Below are positions 21,684 to 33,844 of a stretch of DNA of 64,000 nucleotides, piece by piece. The translations under genes were made by a program, and so were the position numbers. The stretch's first letter is position 1. Each line of letters opens with the position of its first letter. This stretch comes from Ianthella basta. Taxonomy: Eukaryota > Porifera > Demospongiae > Verongiida > Ianthellidae. The notes beneath the pieces are model-generated. The model saw nothing but the letters and a program-made list of their open reading frames with translations. It was not told the DNA's origin and ran no database searches. Location of the stretch: the NCBI GenBank assembly GCA_964019415.1, contig OZ025882.1, forward strand, positions 2,230,927 through 2,294,926. The letters are read 5' to 3'.

Positions 21684-22342
21684 AGTAAAATCAGACAATT
21701 TGAGCAATCTGCCAAAATAGCTAGTTAGCTAGCTATATTAATTTCCAGCCATAATTATGGTAGTTATGAGCCAGTTAATATGTTCATTCAGTAGATTAAA
21801 TTATTTACCAGCAATGCACAAACTCCATGGAATAGCATCGTATTGAGTCACATTGAACATGTTATTATATAGCTCAAACTGCAGGCGACGGGCCCACGCA
21901 AGGCCAAGGTAGCTAGCTAGCTAATCCCAGCATTTAGCTACAGCTAGCTAGCTCTCTGTCTAGATCTTACTATGTAGCCTGAAACAGACACCATGGAGAC
22001 TTACGGCAGGTACTGTCTCTTGAGATGTCTAGATGGCTGATCACAAGATATGAGGCGTAGACACAGTAGTGCATGTCTGTAGTGAAGCGTGGGGCGAGAA
22101 GGAGATCACGTGCTGACTTTTATGCCACGCCCAATAAAATGACCTCTCAGAAATATGGCTGGAGAGAACAGTCATGATCATTTACTGCGAATGCTCGTCT
22201 GAACATAATCCAAGTGTACCATTTGCTATGTGTAACTCGGTGTACTGTCCATTGAAACTATGAAGCGCATAGGCAGCAAAGAGCTACTGTTTCGATCCAC
22301 CTGACACCCTCTTGTGACAGCTGTGAAGGTAATAGCTAAAGG
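21684..22342. repeat. Tandem duplication in spacer 2, first copy
   Basis: Begins GTAAAATCAGACAATTTG and ends at GAAGGTAATAGCTAAAGG; repeats at 22367-23046 with a 683-base period. It includes the candidate promoter block. This copy is the more diverged of the two from other spacers. Confidence 0.8.
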
Positions 22343-22366
22343 ACTAGCTACAAGGTCTGGGGACAC

Positions 22367-23046
22367 GTAAAATCAGACAATTTGAGCAATCTGCCAAAAT
22401 AGCTAGTTAGCTAGCTAGCTACACACCCAAAATTTCCAGTCATATGGTAGCTATGTATAGCGAGCTAGCTAATATGCTCATTCAGTAGATTAAATTGTTT
22501 ACCAGCAATGCACAAACTCCGTGTAATAGCATTGTATTGAGTCACATTGAACATGTTATTATATAGCTCCAGTTGCAGGCGACGGGCCCGCGCAAGGCCA
22601 AGGTATATAGCTAGCTATTCCCAGCATTTACAGCTAGCTAGCTCTCTCTGTCTAGATCTTACTATGTAGCCTGAAGCAGACACCATGGAAACTTACGGCA
22701 GGTACTGTCTCTTGAGATATCTAGATGGCTGATCACAAGATATGGGGCGTAAACACAGTAGAGCGCGTCTGTAGCGAAGCACGGGGCGAGAAGGAGATCA
22801 CGTGCTGACTTTTATGCCGCGCCCAATAAAATGGCCTCTCAGAAATCTGGCTGGAGATCGAGAGAACAGTTATTCACTGCAAATGCACGTCTGAACATAT
22901 TCCAAGTGTACCATTTGCTTTGTGTAACTCAGGCGTACTGTCCATTGAAACTATGTAGCGGATAGGCGACAAAGAGCTATCGCTTCGATGCAACTGACAC
23001 CCTCTTGTGACAGTTGTGAAGGTATTAGCTAGCTATAGCTAAAGGC
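22367..23046. repeat. Tandem duplication in spacer 2, second copy
   Basis: Closer to the other spacers than the first copy. Carries the CpG-rich block with GCGCCCAATAAAATGG; its counterpart of the possible ATG exon reads CCATGGAAACTTACGGCAG. Spacer 2 therefore has two candidate promoter blocks. Confidence 0.8.
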
Positions 23047-23272
23047 CGCCACCACCTCAGCCATCACATCCTCTGCAGTGTACACTACTGTAAATAGGAC
23101 ATGTACAGTATGAATGTGACTGCCCAGATATAGAGTGTTCTGTACTCTCTTGACTCCTACGTATATGCCCCTAGGGGAAGATATGAAGTAGATTTTAGCA
23201 TTGAAATGCAAAAACTGATGTAAATTTGGACTGGCAATGGATACATGTAATGATGGTACTCTGGAGAAGTCA

Positions 23273-23543
23273 CTAGCCAAAGATTTGATTCTTTACCAAA
23301 TGTTTCATCAGCTGACTGCTGCCTTCTTCAGTGGAGGCTGCTGTAGAAACATTTGGTAAAGAATCAGATCTTTGGCTAGCAACTTCCGAGAGGACTACCA
23401 GTGATGCAACCTTGCTGGACGAGCTTCTACCCCTTTACATTACATTACCAGTCACACAAGAGATAGGCACAGTGCAGCATGAGCCGCGTGCTCTCTCAAG
23501 GACCCTCTGCACTCTCTTCCTCTTTCTGTACCTACGTATGTAG
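23273..23543. repeat. Inverted repeat and conserved open frame, unit 3
   Basis: Arms at 23273-23306 and 23346-23379 pair over 34 bases with a single mismatch, the best of the four copies. The 70-codon frame (23331-23543) starts inside the hairpin. As in unit 2, no family is recognised. Confidence 0.6.
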
Positions 23544-23998
23544 GAGACCATTTGTAGGGTGCTCTCCATCAGTGGACCAGCTAGGGTTCTGTCTGTGTGT
23601 AAGGTGAGTGGACAGTACAAGTGTGAGCAAGTACCACCTGTGCATGTGCTGTGTGCGTCCCTGAGTGTGATGATGCATCATGTACAGTACGTACTAATGT
23701 GCATGCAATACATGCTAGTACATGTGTGCATTGTGTGGTGTATATGTACAATACATACTGCACTGTATGGGCACATAAATGACATTTTACAGTAAAGTGT
23801 GTGGTGCTTATGTATAATACTTTGTCTGTGGTGTGTGTGTTATGAAGTAGCTGTAGTCAATGTGATGTGCTCCTCCATCAACGAGATCACCAAACCCTGC
23901 ACTGTATGTACGTATGTGTGTAGCTTGTGCTAAGAGTGCATGCTGTAGCTGGTCCATGGTCTCGCCCCTTCCCTTTCCTATCCATTGTTGTCGCTCAG

Positions 23999-25266
23999 GA
24001 TGCATCCGTCGGTGTGTGGTCGCCCTCCCTCCAGTTCCAGCAAGGATTTGTTGCCTGTGAGGAAGATGTGGCCGCTGCATCCTCCCTCTACACTGCTGGT
24101 GGAGGTGGAGGGCGGAGGAACAAGGTGATGGTGACTGACTGTGTGCTGATGGAGAACTGCTCTAAGCTGGTGTTGGCAGTCACCAAGCGAGAGCTGCAGT
24201 TCCATGACGTCCCTTCGGGGTCCAACAGTGGACAGACCCTGAGGATCAAGGTGTTTGGTACGTCAGTGTACACACTGTACTGCAACTCTGTCTGGATTGG
24301 TGTTCTCTCCAGTAGTATTCTAGTGACACATTATACAAGTGTGATACAGTTACATACAGTATGTAATGAATACTAAATGAATGTATGTGTTGCTGTGTTA
24401 CTGTGGAGGTGATTTCTTACAAATCATTCTTTGTCCTTGTTGCTTCATGCTAGACTCCTTTAAATGTATTCTACTACACTACACTATACTACACAACACA
24501 TACATACATACATACCTATATACCATACATGCACATACATACACACATATATATGCATTGCATCTCATTCTAGATCTCCCCTATGTGCCACTGTGTCTGG
24601 ATTACTATGGAAACGTAAGTCACTAAGCGACTGTGTGAGCCGTCCTGTAGTGTGAGTGTGTGGCTGCATATGTCACACCACTGTTTTTCCCTCAGGTCCA
24701 AGGAGAGCTGTCACATCTGCTGTATGGTGACGAGAGTGGTGACGTCCATGTACTGACATTTGCGAACCCCTGTACTCATCTGTTTGGAATGGAGACTAGA
24801 AAATCCAGTGGAGTCACACCACGGATTAGCTACAATGTAAGTGTTAATGTCAGTACATTTACACATGTGAATGCCCATGTCAGTACAACTAAAATGTAGT
24901 GATTGTTCTGCATACATGCAGTTATGATAATGCACCAAGTCTTCCTCCTTCCTTCACTTCTCTCTCATCCCCTTCCCTCATTTCTCTCTCTACTCTCCTC
25001 CCCATACTTCTCTTTCCCTCCCTTCACTTCTCTCTCCTCGTCTCCGTCCCTCCTCCCCTCCTTACCCTTCCCAGCTCCTTCAGGACCAGGCTCCCCAAGT
25101 GCTCCATCAAGTGGTGTCAGGGCTACATGTGGACTGGGTCCACCGAGTGCAGTACCTCCCTGAGAACCATGGCTTCCTGTCCTGCTCCTCTAGTCAGCCT
25201 TCACTGGTCATCAAAGACCTCCTCTCTCGGCAGAAGGCCTACACCTTTAGGATAAGGAAGGTGAGG

Positions 25267-25308
<42 letters not shown>

Positions 25309-28300
25309 GTGTGCTGTGTGTGCGTGTGTGTGTGTGCGCGCATGTGCGCGTGCCTGTTTATGTCACTTATGTAATAACACGCTTCTACAGCAGTACCAAA
25401 ATACGTACATTCATGTCAGCAGTACTTTGTGGGACACTACCGTGCTGTCTATGTAGGGATGGTGACGGTTGTTTGTACGTATATGCTGTAATGTGGAAGC
25501 AAAGTACTAAAAGTAAGTAGAGTTGGTTCTGCTGACACACTGCCAGCCCCTCCCACTGTTCAGGGTGTGGAGTGCTTTGCCTATGACTCTGACCTGACTG
25601 TGCTGGCCACTGGAGGCATGGATCACGCTGTGAGGCTCTGGAACCCTTACGTCACGTCCAAGCCCATTGCCTACCTCCAGCAGCATAACACCACAATCCT
25701 GGACCTTGTCATCTATAGGGAACTTGGGCTCCTCTTCAGCTATTCACAAGATGGGGTAGGTGGACGGTGACAACACACAGACACATGTACACACACACAC
25801 CAATACAGTCACACACACAAACACATTTACATGTGTTCATGTCATGTTGAATCTGTGCCTGTGTTGTACATGTGTACTTGTGCACACTAAAGATGTTGGG
25901 GACTAGTGTACACACATACGTAGTACAACCTACGCCACACCCACATCACTGTAGTGTACGTGTGGCCATCCCATGCAGTGTGTGAATGCTCCATGGCACA
26001 CTCATCCTCCCCACTCTCTCTCTTAGATCATGTGTGCATGGGACCTGTATGAGCACAGCCTGGTCCAGGTGATCTCTGTCAAGTTCCCCTTCATCCAGCG
26101 CCACCTGGACCACGGCAGCAGGCCGATCGTCAGAGGGTTCAGGTCCCTTTCACCTTCCCTCATTGTCACCTCCAATGAGTTCCTGGCAGAATATGAGCTT
26201 GGCACACTGGCTGGCACCAACACTGGGGGCGTGGTGACAACACACCCCGCCCCCGTCACTGCTGCAGTGTACAGCCCACTATTCAGACAGGTACTAGACA
26301 TACGTACAACATATGAGCCCATTGTGTGCTGCACCACATGAAGAACGGTGTGCGTAGTATTTATTTGCTAGCCTCATCTGTCTCAATCATTCAACAACTT
26401 CACATGATGAGACAGGATGGAGCTGGTGGCTAGAGTAGAAACAGTGCTATTCCGATATTCGATATTGTAATCCACATTTGAGACAGCACAACTGTCGATG
26501 AAAGTCCCGCAGCATCACAACTCCAACATACGTACAGCTATGATTGAGCTGACATGTTACAACATGCACTGTGTAACAGTTTTGAAGTGCTCCATTGTAC
26601 GTATGTACCTTGTAACTCTGAACTGGCAATTGCATATTACTACCTTACATAAATGTGTAGGGTTGCTGCATGTTGTGAAGGCACATTCATAGTCCATTGC
26701 TGCTCTCCTCAGGTTATTGTTGGATGTGAAGGTTCCACCGTGACAGTGTGGGACATTGACAGTGGAAACAAGGTCCTCCATTTTCCTTGCTGCCATGGCG
26801 ACACCGAGATTACCTGCCTGCAGTTGGATTCTAGTAGGCGGAGACTAATCACTGGCTCTCGCTACGGTGGAGTGAAGGTGTGGAACTACCACACGGGGGA
26901 GTGCCTCAAGACGCTCCACCACAACCACAAGACAGAAGTGACTGGTGTAGTCAGCATTGCTGACAAGGGTCTCTTGTTCACTGTGGGCTGGAGCAAGCAG
27001 ATCACAGCCTTCCCAGATGAGGAAGATGTGAGCCAACAACAGCACTCATGCACACATCCCAGTGGTTGTTCTGTAGGCCACTAAATTTGTCTCCTGTATA
27101 CGTATGTAAATGTGGTTGTACATGTACAATGAGGGTTGTGGGATAGCCACATACGTACAATATGTATGTGGATAGTGTGTATATGTTTACGGTCATTGGG
27201 CTACCTCAAGTATGTACATGTGCATAGACAGTAGCTTTTTGTGCTATCTCTCAACCATTGACTCTACTACTGTACATTGTGCCATTTTCAGATAATGACC
27301 TGAATACAGCTCTGTCCTCTCCCTTTATGCATTAGCTCAGCCTTGTTTCTTCCATTCACCTTCTTCAGGTCTTTGATGCCACTCCTCTGGGTGGCTGGGA
27401 GGGGAGAGGCAAGCACAGTGAGGATATCCTCTGTCTCAACTACCTCCCTCCACGGTTCCTGGCCACTGGGAGCTTTGATGGGGTGATCAAGGTGTGGAAC
27501 TTTGAGAGCACACAGCTGGTCAGGCAGTTCAGCTCTCCATCCCCTGCTCTGCCCATCTTTGACCCCATGTACGTAAGTGTGGCTACTGGCAGTAGTGTGC
27601 ATGCACACACACCTTTACACATGCACAACACACGTTGCAGTACTGGTATTCAAGATACGTGAATGGATTTGTGCTGTAGCTGTGATCAGCTTACGTCATA
27701 TTCCTTTACTGACACAGAGCACTGTGATACTGTCTATTATTATACAGTACATCTGGTGCCTCCACAAAGCTAATGTTGTTGCAAGCGTCTATTTAACTGA
27801 TATAGTACATGTCAAACTCCCCCCCCCCCCCCCTCCCCACCCAACCCTTATACCTCCCATGTAGGAGGAACCTGAGAAAGTCCAGCTGTGCCTCTTTCAG
27901 AGTGGGCACTGGTTCAGTGAACAGCAGCCACCTCTCAGTCCCAGCCTCCCGACCAGCTAGCAGGAGGATGTCCTCATACAGATTGAAACTGGCATCGTGA
28001 GTCAGCACACCTCCATACTGTACACATACACCATGAATAGCTGTGAATGGGGTACGTACAGTATGTGCTAATGCATTGTATGTATGTGCATGATATAGAC
28101 ACATGTTTAGTTTAGATGACATCTGTGGGATTCTATGTGTAAAGTGCTGTCCCATCAACCCAACAATGGTTAGGAGGTCTTCACTGTGTGACTCCTCCAT
28201 GGCAGTAACTTGATGCAGACAGTACTATTGGCTAGTCAGTGCAGCACTTGCTCTCCATCCCCCTCCCTTGCTGTGTAGGATGCAGTTCAAGCGAGCACCA

Positions 28301-30972
28301 GTGGACCAGATCCTCTTCCTCCATAATCGTGCATGTACTAAACTACGGGGCTGTGGCACCTTGGTAACTAGCGACCATGGGGAGGCGAGATTCTGGGATC
28401 TTTTTGGCCCAGATGATCCCCTGGGGTCCTTTCCCCTGACCCAGAACCCCGAGGAGCAGGTAGTTGCCTTGTCCACTGACAGGGAGAACCATGTGCTGGT
28501 GGCTGGAGACACTGCTGGTATGATAGCAGTGTTTGACATCAAGGACTACTGCATGGTGACAGGAAAGGTGGGCAGCACTAACATTCCACCATTGCTACTA
28601 CGTACTAGTAGGATTGGTGCAATGTTGCACCTGCTGCCTGCATCTTTTCTCTGCTCTGCTGCAAGTTGCTGAGTTTCTGTATGACTTTATGTCAGTTTTA
28701 GTGTTTCACATATTGTGATAAATAGCCTTCTTCAGTGCTCACCTCATTACCACATTGTGTGGGCTATATACGTTTTGGCATACATGCCTCACTAGACCCA
28801 GCTGTACGTAGATCGCCACATCTGTTGTCACTCCCTCTCACCCCAGTACACCCTCCCTCCCACCCCAGTCACCCTCCCTCTCACCCCAGTGCACCTTCCC
28901 TCCCACCCCAGTGTACCCTCCCTCTCACCTCTCTCCCTTGCAGTCGTACAGCCCCCTCATCCCCACCCGCAGCTGGTTGGCACACAGTGCAGAGGTGACC
29001 TCCCTACAGCTGATCTGCCAGGAGAGGGAGCCACTGGTCCTCTCGTCCTCAGCGGATGCCACCGTACGTCTTTGGACTCTGAAGGGACACTATATTGGCA
29101 CCTTTGGTCAGGACAAGGCCTGGGACCTGGACCAGCCCTCCACCTTCCACCATCCAAAGTGAGAAGTGAAACGCATGCATGTTAATGCCGACAGTTGGTG
29201 ATTGTACCGTCGTAAAATTCCTGTGTTGTATCCTGTTACACATGGAAACTGATACTATAATCATATTATGGGTTGCATGTGTTTTATATCTACATTGGTA
29301 GTGCCACTGCTGATGTGTACATGTGTATGCACTGCATGTCTGTCTTTGTTCCAAAGGACTCCATGGGGAGACATGCAGCGATCAAGACTAGCAGTGTCCA
29401 GACTCTGTGAGTGTGTAGCATTGTAGACTAGTGTTAGTGGAAGTGTATAATTTTATGCAATTATGTATATCTCCATTGTGGTGAATGAATGTGTGTGATA
29501 CTACCTGTTACTATGGTAACTGGAGGATGTATGGTTTGAATTTCACTGTGTACAAGCCATCCTCTGCCATACATTATACCCTTTGTGTGTCATCTGCTGT
29601 TGTAGCCACCTCAGCCACCTCCAGCTACAAGTCATTGACTGAGGCAGTGAGACCAGCCCAACCCACCACTGCTGGTGGAGACTCCTCTACTAATGACAGG
29701 GTTAAACCCGTTGCCACTATCCAAGAGGGTGAGGGTGAGTTGGGTGGAGATGAGGCATCCAACATCTCAAATGAGGCCACAGACAACACCGATAGCTTGA
29801 AGGACCAGGTCAGTGACTGAAGTGGTTTTCAGATGTAGTGGAATAAGGTATACTGTATAGAGGGATATTTTCAAGAGAAAATGTCTCATGAACCAATTTA
29901 AACTTGAGCTCAAACAGGATTTGTGAGGACATTTTGTGATGATAAGCCACGCCCCCTGTACAATGGTGGTATTTCGACAACATGCACACTACTTTCCTTG
30001 AAAGGACAACCAGTATTCAGATAATGCTTTGTAAAAGAAATGCAAGGACTAGTGCTGTCATTGTGCTCCATGGCTCATGTCCCATGCAATGTGAGCCCTC
30101 TCCTTTGGTAAAGTGCTAGCTATTATGAGTGGGCTACAAACAGATTTCCTTTAACTATATCACTATATTGCTGTTGATTACCTTCTTCACTGCTTCATTG
30201 ACAGCTGTGATAGTGGACACCAGTACTACTGTTCACAGTGAAGTAGCTTGCTCAAGTGGTTGTACAGTGACCTTGATCACAGACTCACCCTATGTCAGTG
30301 AGATCAAGAGCATGAGGCACACTGAGCCTTCTGAGTATGCACAGCTAGTCAGCTGCTGTGTTTCTGACCATCATTCTGTCTAAGTTTGTCACCCAATGTA
30401 TAAGCATTGGATTAATGCAGAAGTTTTGCTGAGACAATTTTGGCAAATCTTAAACTATCCGCAGAATTTGTAATATTCTCCTGTGAAAATTTCCAGCTTT
30501 ACAGTATAAGTTTGTTGTGTGGCATTGTACATGGCCATTAAAACAAACTAGAACTCTATTGACTAGCCTACCAAACTGTAAGGAGGTGTCCACTCTGTCC
30601 CACATATCTCTCCCTCTACTACAGAATGCTCTTGGTCAGCGTTACAAGAAGCAGCTTGTTTGTCGCATGAGAGGTCGGAAGGAGAGGAGGGAGGTCTACT
30701 CTGAGATTGACCTCAAGTCCACACAGAGGTTTGGAGCAATCTGCTCACCATTCCAAGCACTGCAGCTCACAGTAAGTGGTCTACTCTTACAGAATGTGTA
30801 GCTGTGTTTGTACAATGACTGTATGGTATATATGGCCGTCTGGCTACACAAGACAAGCTGTTTGCATCCCTCCCCCACCCCTCAGTCAGTAGATGACCAT
30901 CCTGTGATGTCAGACAAGGGGAGAAAGGTGGAACACACTACAAAGAATGCAGTGAAACTTCAGCTGAACTGA
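23999..30972 (+). CDS. WDR49-like WD40 protein, copy 3 (906 aa in 15 exons, N-terminus not found)
   Basis: Exons: 23999-24257, 24574-24614, 24696-24836, 25075-25260, 25564-25755, 26027-26290, 26713-27027, 27369-27568, 27865-27996, 28279-28567, 28944-29158, 29357-29406, 29606-29808, 30625-30771, 30886-30972. Every junction is GT-AG, phases join, and the sum is 2721 bases with one stop at the end. The product is a run of WD40 blades with marks such as VRLWNPYVT, MCAWDLYEH, VTVWDIDSG, VKVWNYHTG, IKVWNFEST, ARFWDLFGP and VRLWTLKGH, then a Ser/Thr linker and a basic tail with FGAICSPFQAL. From memory, VTDCVLMENCSKL and LWNPYVTSKPI match WDR49/WDR64 closely. The family's function is poorly known; scaffold roles are typical of WD40 proteins. 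Exon 1 starts mid-protein, so upstream exons are missing or unrecognised; a possible one lies at 23855-23913. Confidence 0.87.
25268..25352. repeat. (GT)n microsatellite in WD40 intron 4, copy 3
   Basis: An impure GT run starts seven bases after the exon 4 donor (AAG/GTGAGGC). Length differs greatly between copies: 85 bases here, 102 in copy 4, about 16 in copy 5. Confidence 0.9.
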
Positions 30973-31334
30973 TCCGGCCATTGATGATTCCATTTTCAAT
31001 GATGTTACTAAACTCACAGGATCAGACATTATGCAATTTTACTGTCCACAGATGCAAGAAATATGCATGAAACATTTTTATTAGAAGCAATTACATAAGC
31101 ATACAACACCTTGATCATTACTATAAATTACTATTAAAGTACATGTCTATATAGAATTCGATATACTGTGCATGTGTACATAATAGTAAATACAGCTAGC
31201 CCAAATGTGTATACAGCCATAGATACTGTGTAGTAGCTATGATACAGCGAACAAGCAGTTTAAATTTAATGCTATATGCAAAAACCTAGTAGTTGCTCAT
31301 ATAAAAGGACAGTAAAGTGGACTGGGTTTGGTTG
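30973..31334. promoter_or_regulatory. Convergent 3' ends with candidate poly(A) signals, unit 3
   Basis: Minus-strand AATAAA at 31077-31082 and plus-strand ATTAAA at 31133-31138, crossing as in unit 1. Upstream, the intron 14 hairpin has collapsed to one arm. Confidence 0.45.
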
Positions 31335-33719
31335 TTAGTAGATCTCAACTTGTTTGGCTCCATAACTAGCTACCAGCAGGTCTCCATTTTGATCAAAGCT
31401 CACAGAACGAGGAGTGTTCACATTAAGTGTATGCACCAGTTGTCCCTCTTGGTTGAAAATGGACACACGACTGTTGCTATAACTTGCTACCACAACATTC
31501 CCCTCTGTGGTGAAGGTAAGGCCAATAGGGCTACTGAGTTGGCCTTGTCCAAACTCCCTGACATACGTGCCATCAGCAGTGAAGACTTGCACTCGTGAAT
31601 TGTTGTAATCACTGACATACAACTGTCCGTCTGGTGAGATGGCAATGCCACGGGGACAACTAAACTGTCCAGCACCACTGCCGTATGATCCAAAGGTGCG
31701 AACCAGCTGACCATTCTGAGTGAGCACTGCTACACATTGGTTGCTGTTGTCTGCCACATAGACCTGGCCATTTGTATGGACTGTCATGTCTAAAGGGCCT
31801 TGTATCTGACCTTGACCAATTCGCCTGACAAAAGTGCCATCTTCTCTGAAGATGTCTACACATTGGTTCCTTTGGTTGGCAACAAACACCAGACCATCAG
31901 CACTGGTGGCAAGGCCTCCAGGGTAGTACAGCTGACCTGGTCTTGTCCCTAGTCCACCAAATGTCTTAACATGGTTCCTTTGAGCATCAAACACATGGAT
32001 TTGGTGGGTATTACAATTAGACACAAAAATAATGCCATTTGGAGACACAGCTATGCCCCATGAATTGGTTCGCTGTGGGAACTGAAGGATTCCTTTGCTG
32101 GCCTGCAATTTCTGAATATCTCCAGTGACCTTCTTGGACGCCCACTGACCCTGCAGGAATATAGCTGGTGGCTCATCCTCAAACCTCACTGCAAATGGGC
32201 TGCCCTTGATGTGGTCCCCATTCACCAGTGCAGTAAGCTCACACTTCCCAGTGTACACTACATTGAAGGCCACCTGGTACTGCCCACCACCACTGTCCTC
32301 CACCTCAGCTCTAATGGCCACACCGGGAAGTGGGCGAGCTGGACGAAGGAAGGCCTGCACTCTCTCTCCACCACCACTGCAGGCCACCCTGCTACTGTCC
32401 TTGGTGGTCAGAGTGAAAGCAACTGGTTTAGGGTCTAACTGCTCTTCCACTCCAGCTAAAGTGCACTCTTTAGGGCTTGCTCCTTGTTGGACATGGCCAA
32501 ACTCCTTGATGGCTGAGAGGAGAGCCTGTTCATTGAGAGGGACAATACGCACCACAGGAGACACACAAGGATGGACTTGCTGCCCTCGCACCTTGATGGT
32601 GGTGGCTGATGCCTTTAACTGGACCACACTCTGACTGGAGATGACCTCATGTTGGCTGCCTTGGGCACAGAGGAGAGACAGGGCAGTGTGAGCAGTGGAG
32701 AGTGCATCCTCTTCATTGCTGCAGGTCTTGACTCCGTTGGTTATGAGGTCCTTCTTCTGGTTGCAAGCTACTGTGATCTCCTCACACACCTCCTCCTCAC
32801 GCTGTGTGATGGCAGTGTGAGCTCGTTCAAACAAGCGATGTGCATCCTCCAGTGCCTTCTCTCTTGACTGATCTAATGTGGTGCTCTGAGCCTCAAGCCC
32901 CTCCTTCTTCCTCTGGTAGGCCTTCCTGGCAGTGCCCACCACTTGCTGGGCCACCTTCACTGACTGCCTGTGTCTCTGGGACACACTGGGATCCAGGTAC
33001 TCAGGATGGTTAGGACCCTTGTTCAGAGCACAGGCGTGGCACATCAGAGTGTCACACCCCTCACAGTACCACTTCAGGATCTCATCGCCATGTTGGGGGC
33101 AGCTGTGGGGGACAGCCTTCTTCATGAAGACTGCTGCTGGGTTGGATGTCTGGTCAAGATCAAGAGAGGCTAGCTCTTTGACGAATTTTACAGTGTGGCT
33201 ACCAGTAAGGTCACTCATAAGCTGATGCCCATCAAGGCAGGCAGAGCAGAAGAACTTCCAACAGTCTGTGCAGAAGGCAACTGCTTTAGCATCACTAGTC
33301 TTGCACGACGTGTTACCACACACCACAGGTGGGCTATCCCTTCTAACCATTTGTATGATCTTTCGACCTTCAATGTATCGACTCAGTGGTCCATTGCGTA
33401 CTGGAGCACACTGGGCCTCAACTACTTTACAGGCATTCACACCTTGAGGTTGCTCTTGAGGTGTACGTGTTGCATTGTCGTTGCACTTGGGGCATTGTAG
33501 GCGGCCATCTTGCTGCTTGACGGCTAGCAGGCACTCTCTGCACACAGAGTGCATACAGCACAGGAGGTGGGGGTCACACAGCTCCTTCTTGCACTGCACA
33601 CATGAGGTGTCAGGGGCAACAAGGAACACCTCTTCCTTTTCTGTTTTTGCTGCCTTCTGTTTCTCATTAGAAATTGTTTCATTCTCTTTCACTGGTTTCT
33701 CAGCTGGTCCTGCTGCCAT
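31335..33719 (-). CDS. TRIM-NHL protein, copy 3 (794 codons)
   Basis: Same layout as copy 2: RING with all eight ligands, two B-boxes, coiled coil, filamin-type repeat, six NHL blades. Three codons shorter near the N-terminus (KTEKEEVF instead of KTKEEDEDAF). Its NHL loops are the most divergent: SNCNTHQIHVF in blade 1, LYYPGG and ANQRNQCVDIF in blade 2, ADNSNQCVAVL in blade 3, SCPRG in blade 4, NTPRS in blade 6. The NQC variants replace the usual N-x-R of NHL repeats. Single exon, CACCATGGC start context and the upstream TCTTCCTGTAG acceptor-like site are kept. No disablement seen. Likely E3 ligase; ligand unknown. Confidence 0.94.
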   Translation of the reverse strand: MAAGPAEKPVKENETISNEKQKAAKTEKEEVFLVAPDTSCVQCKKELCDPHLLCCMHSVCRECLLAVKQQDGRLQCPKCNDNATRTPQEQPQGVNACKVVEAQCAPVRNGPLSRYIEGRKIIQMVRRDSPPVVCGNTSCKTSDAKAVAFCTDCWKFFCSACLDGHQLMSDLTGSHTVKFVKELASLDLDQTSNPAAVFMKKAVPHSCPQHGDEILKWYCEGCDTLMCHACALNKGPNHPEYLDPSVSQRHRQSVKVAQQVVGTARKAYQRKKEGLEAQSTTLDQSREKALEDAHRLFERAHTAITQREEEVCEEITVACNQKKDLITNGVKTCSNEEDALSTAHTALSLLCAQGSQHEVISSQSVVQLKASATTIKVRGQQVHPCVSPVVRIVPLNEQALLSAIKEFGHVQQGASPKECTLAGVEEQLDPKPVAFTLTTKDSSRVACSGGGERVQAFLRPARPLPGVAIRAEVEDSGGGQYQVAFNVVYTGKCELTALVNGDHIKGSPFAVRFEDEPPAIFLQGQWASKKVTGDIQKLQASKGILQFPQRTNSWGIAVSPNGIIFVSNCNTHQIHVFDAQRNHVKTFGGLGTRPGQLYYPGGLATSADGLVFVANQRNQCVDIFREDGTFVRRIGQGQIQGPLDMTVHTNGQVYVADNSNQCVAVLTQNGQLVRTFGSYGSGAGQFSCPRGIAISPDGQLYVSDYNNSRVQVFTADGTYVREFGQGQLSSPIGLTFTTEGNVVVASYSNSRVSIFNQEGQLVHTLNVNTPRSVSFDQNGDLLVASYGAKQVEIY

Positions 33720-33844
33720 GGTGATGAATACTACAGGAAGAGATCAGCTAAAATTAATACCTTAACTAATGGCATATGCCTATAATGTGCATTTTGCATT
33801 ATACGTTTGCTTCATGAATGCACACATCTACATATCCACATAAA

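Noticed and set aside
30200-30383. Open frame after CTTCATTGACAG, repeated in every unit, as an extra WD40 exon
   Set aside because: Exon 13 ends in phase 0 and the frame needed for this segment begins with a stop; exons 13 and 14 join cleanly without it. It is also disrupted differently between units.
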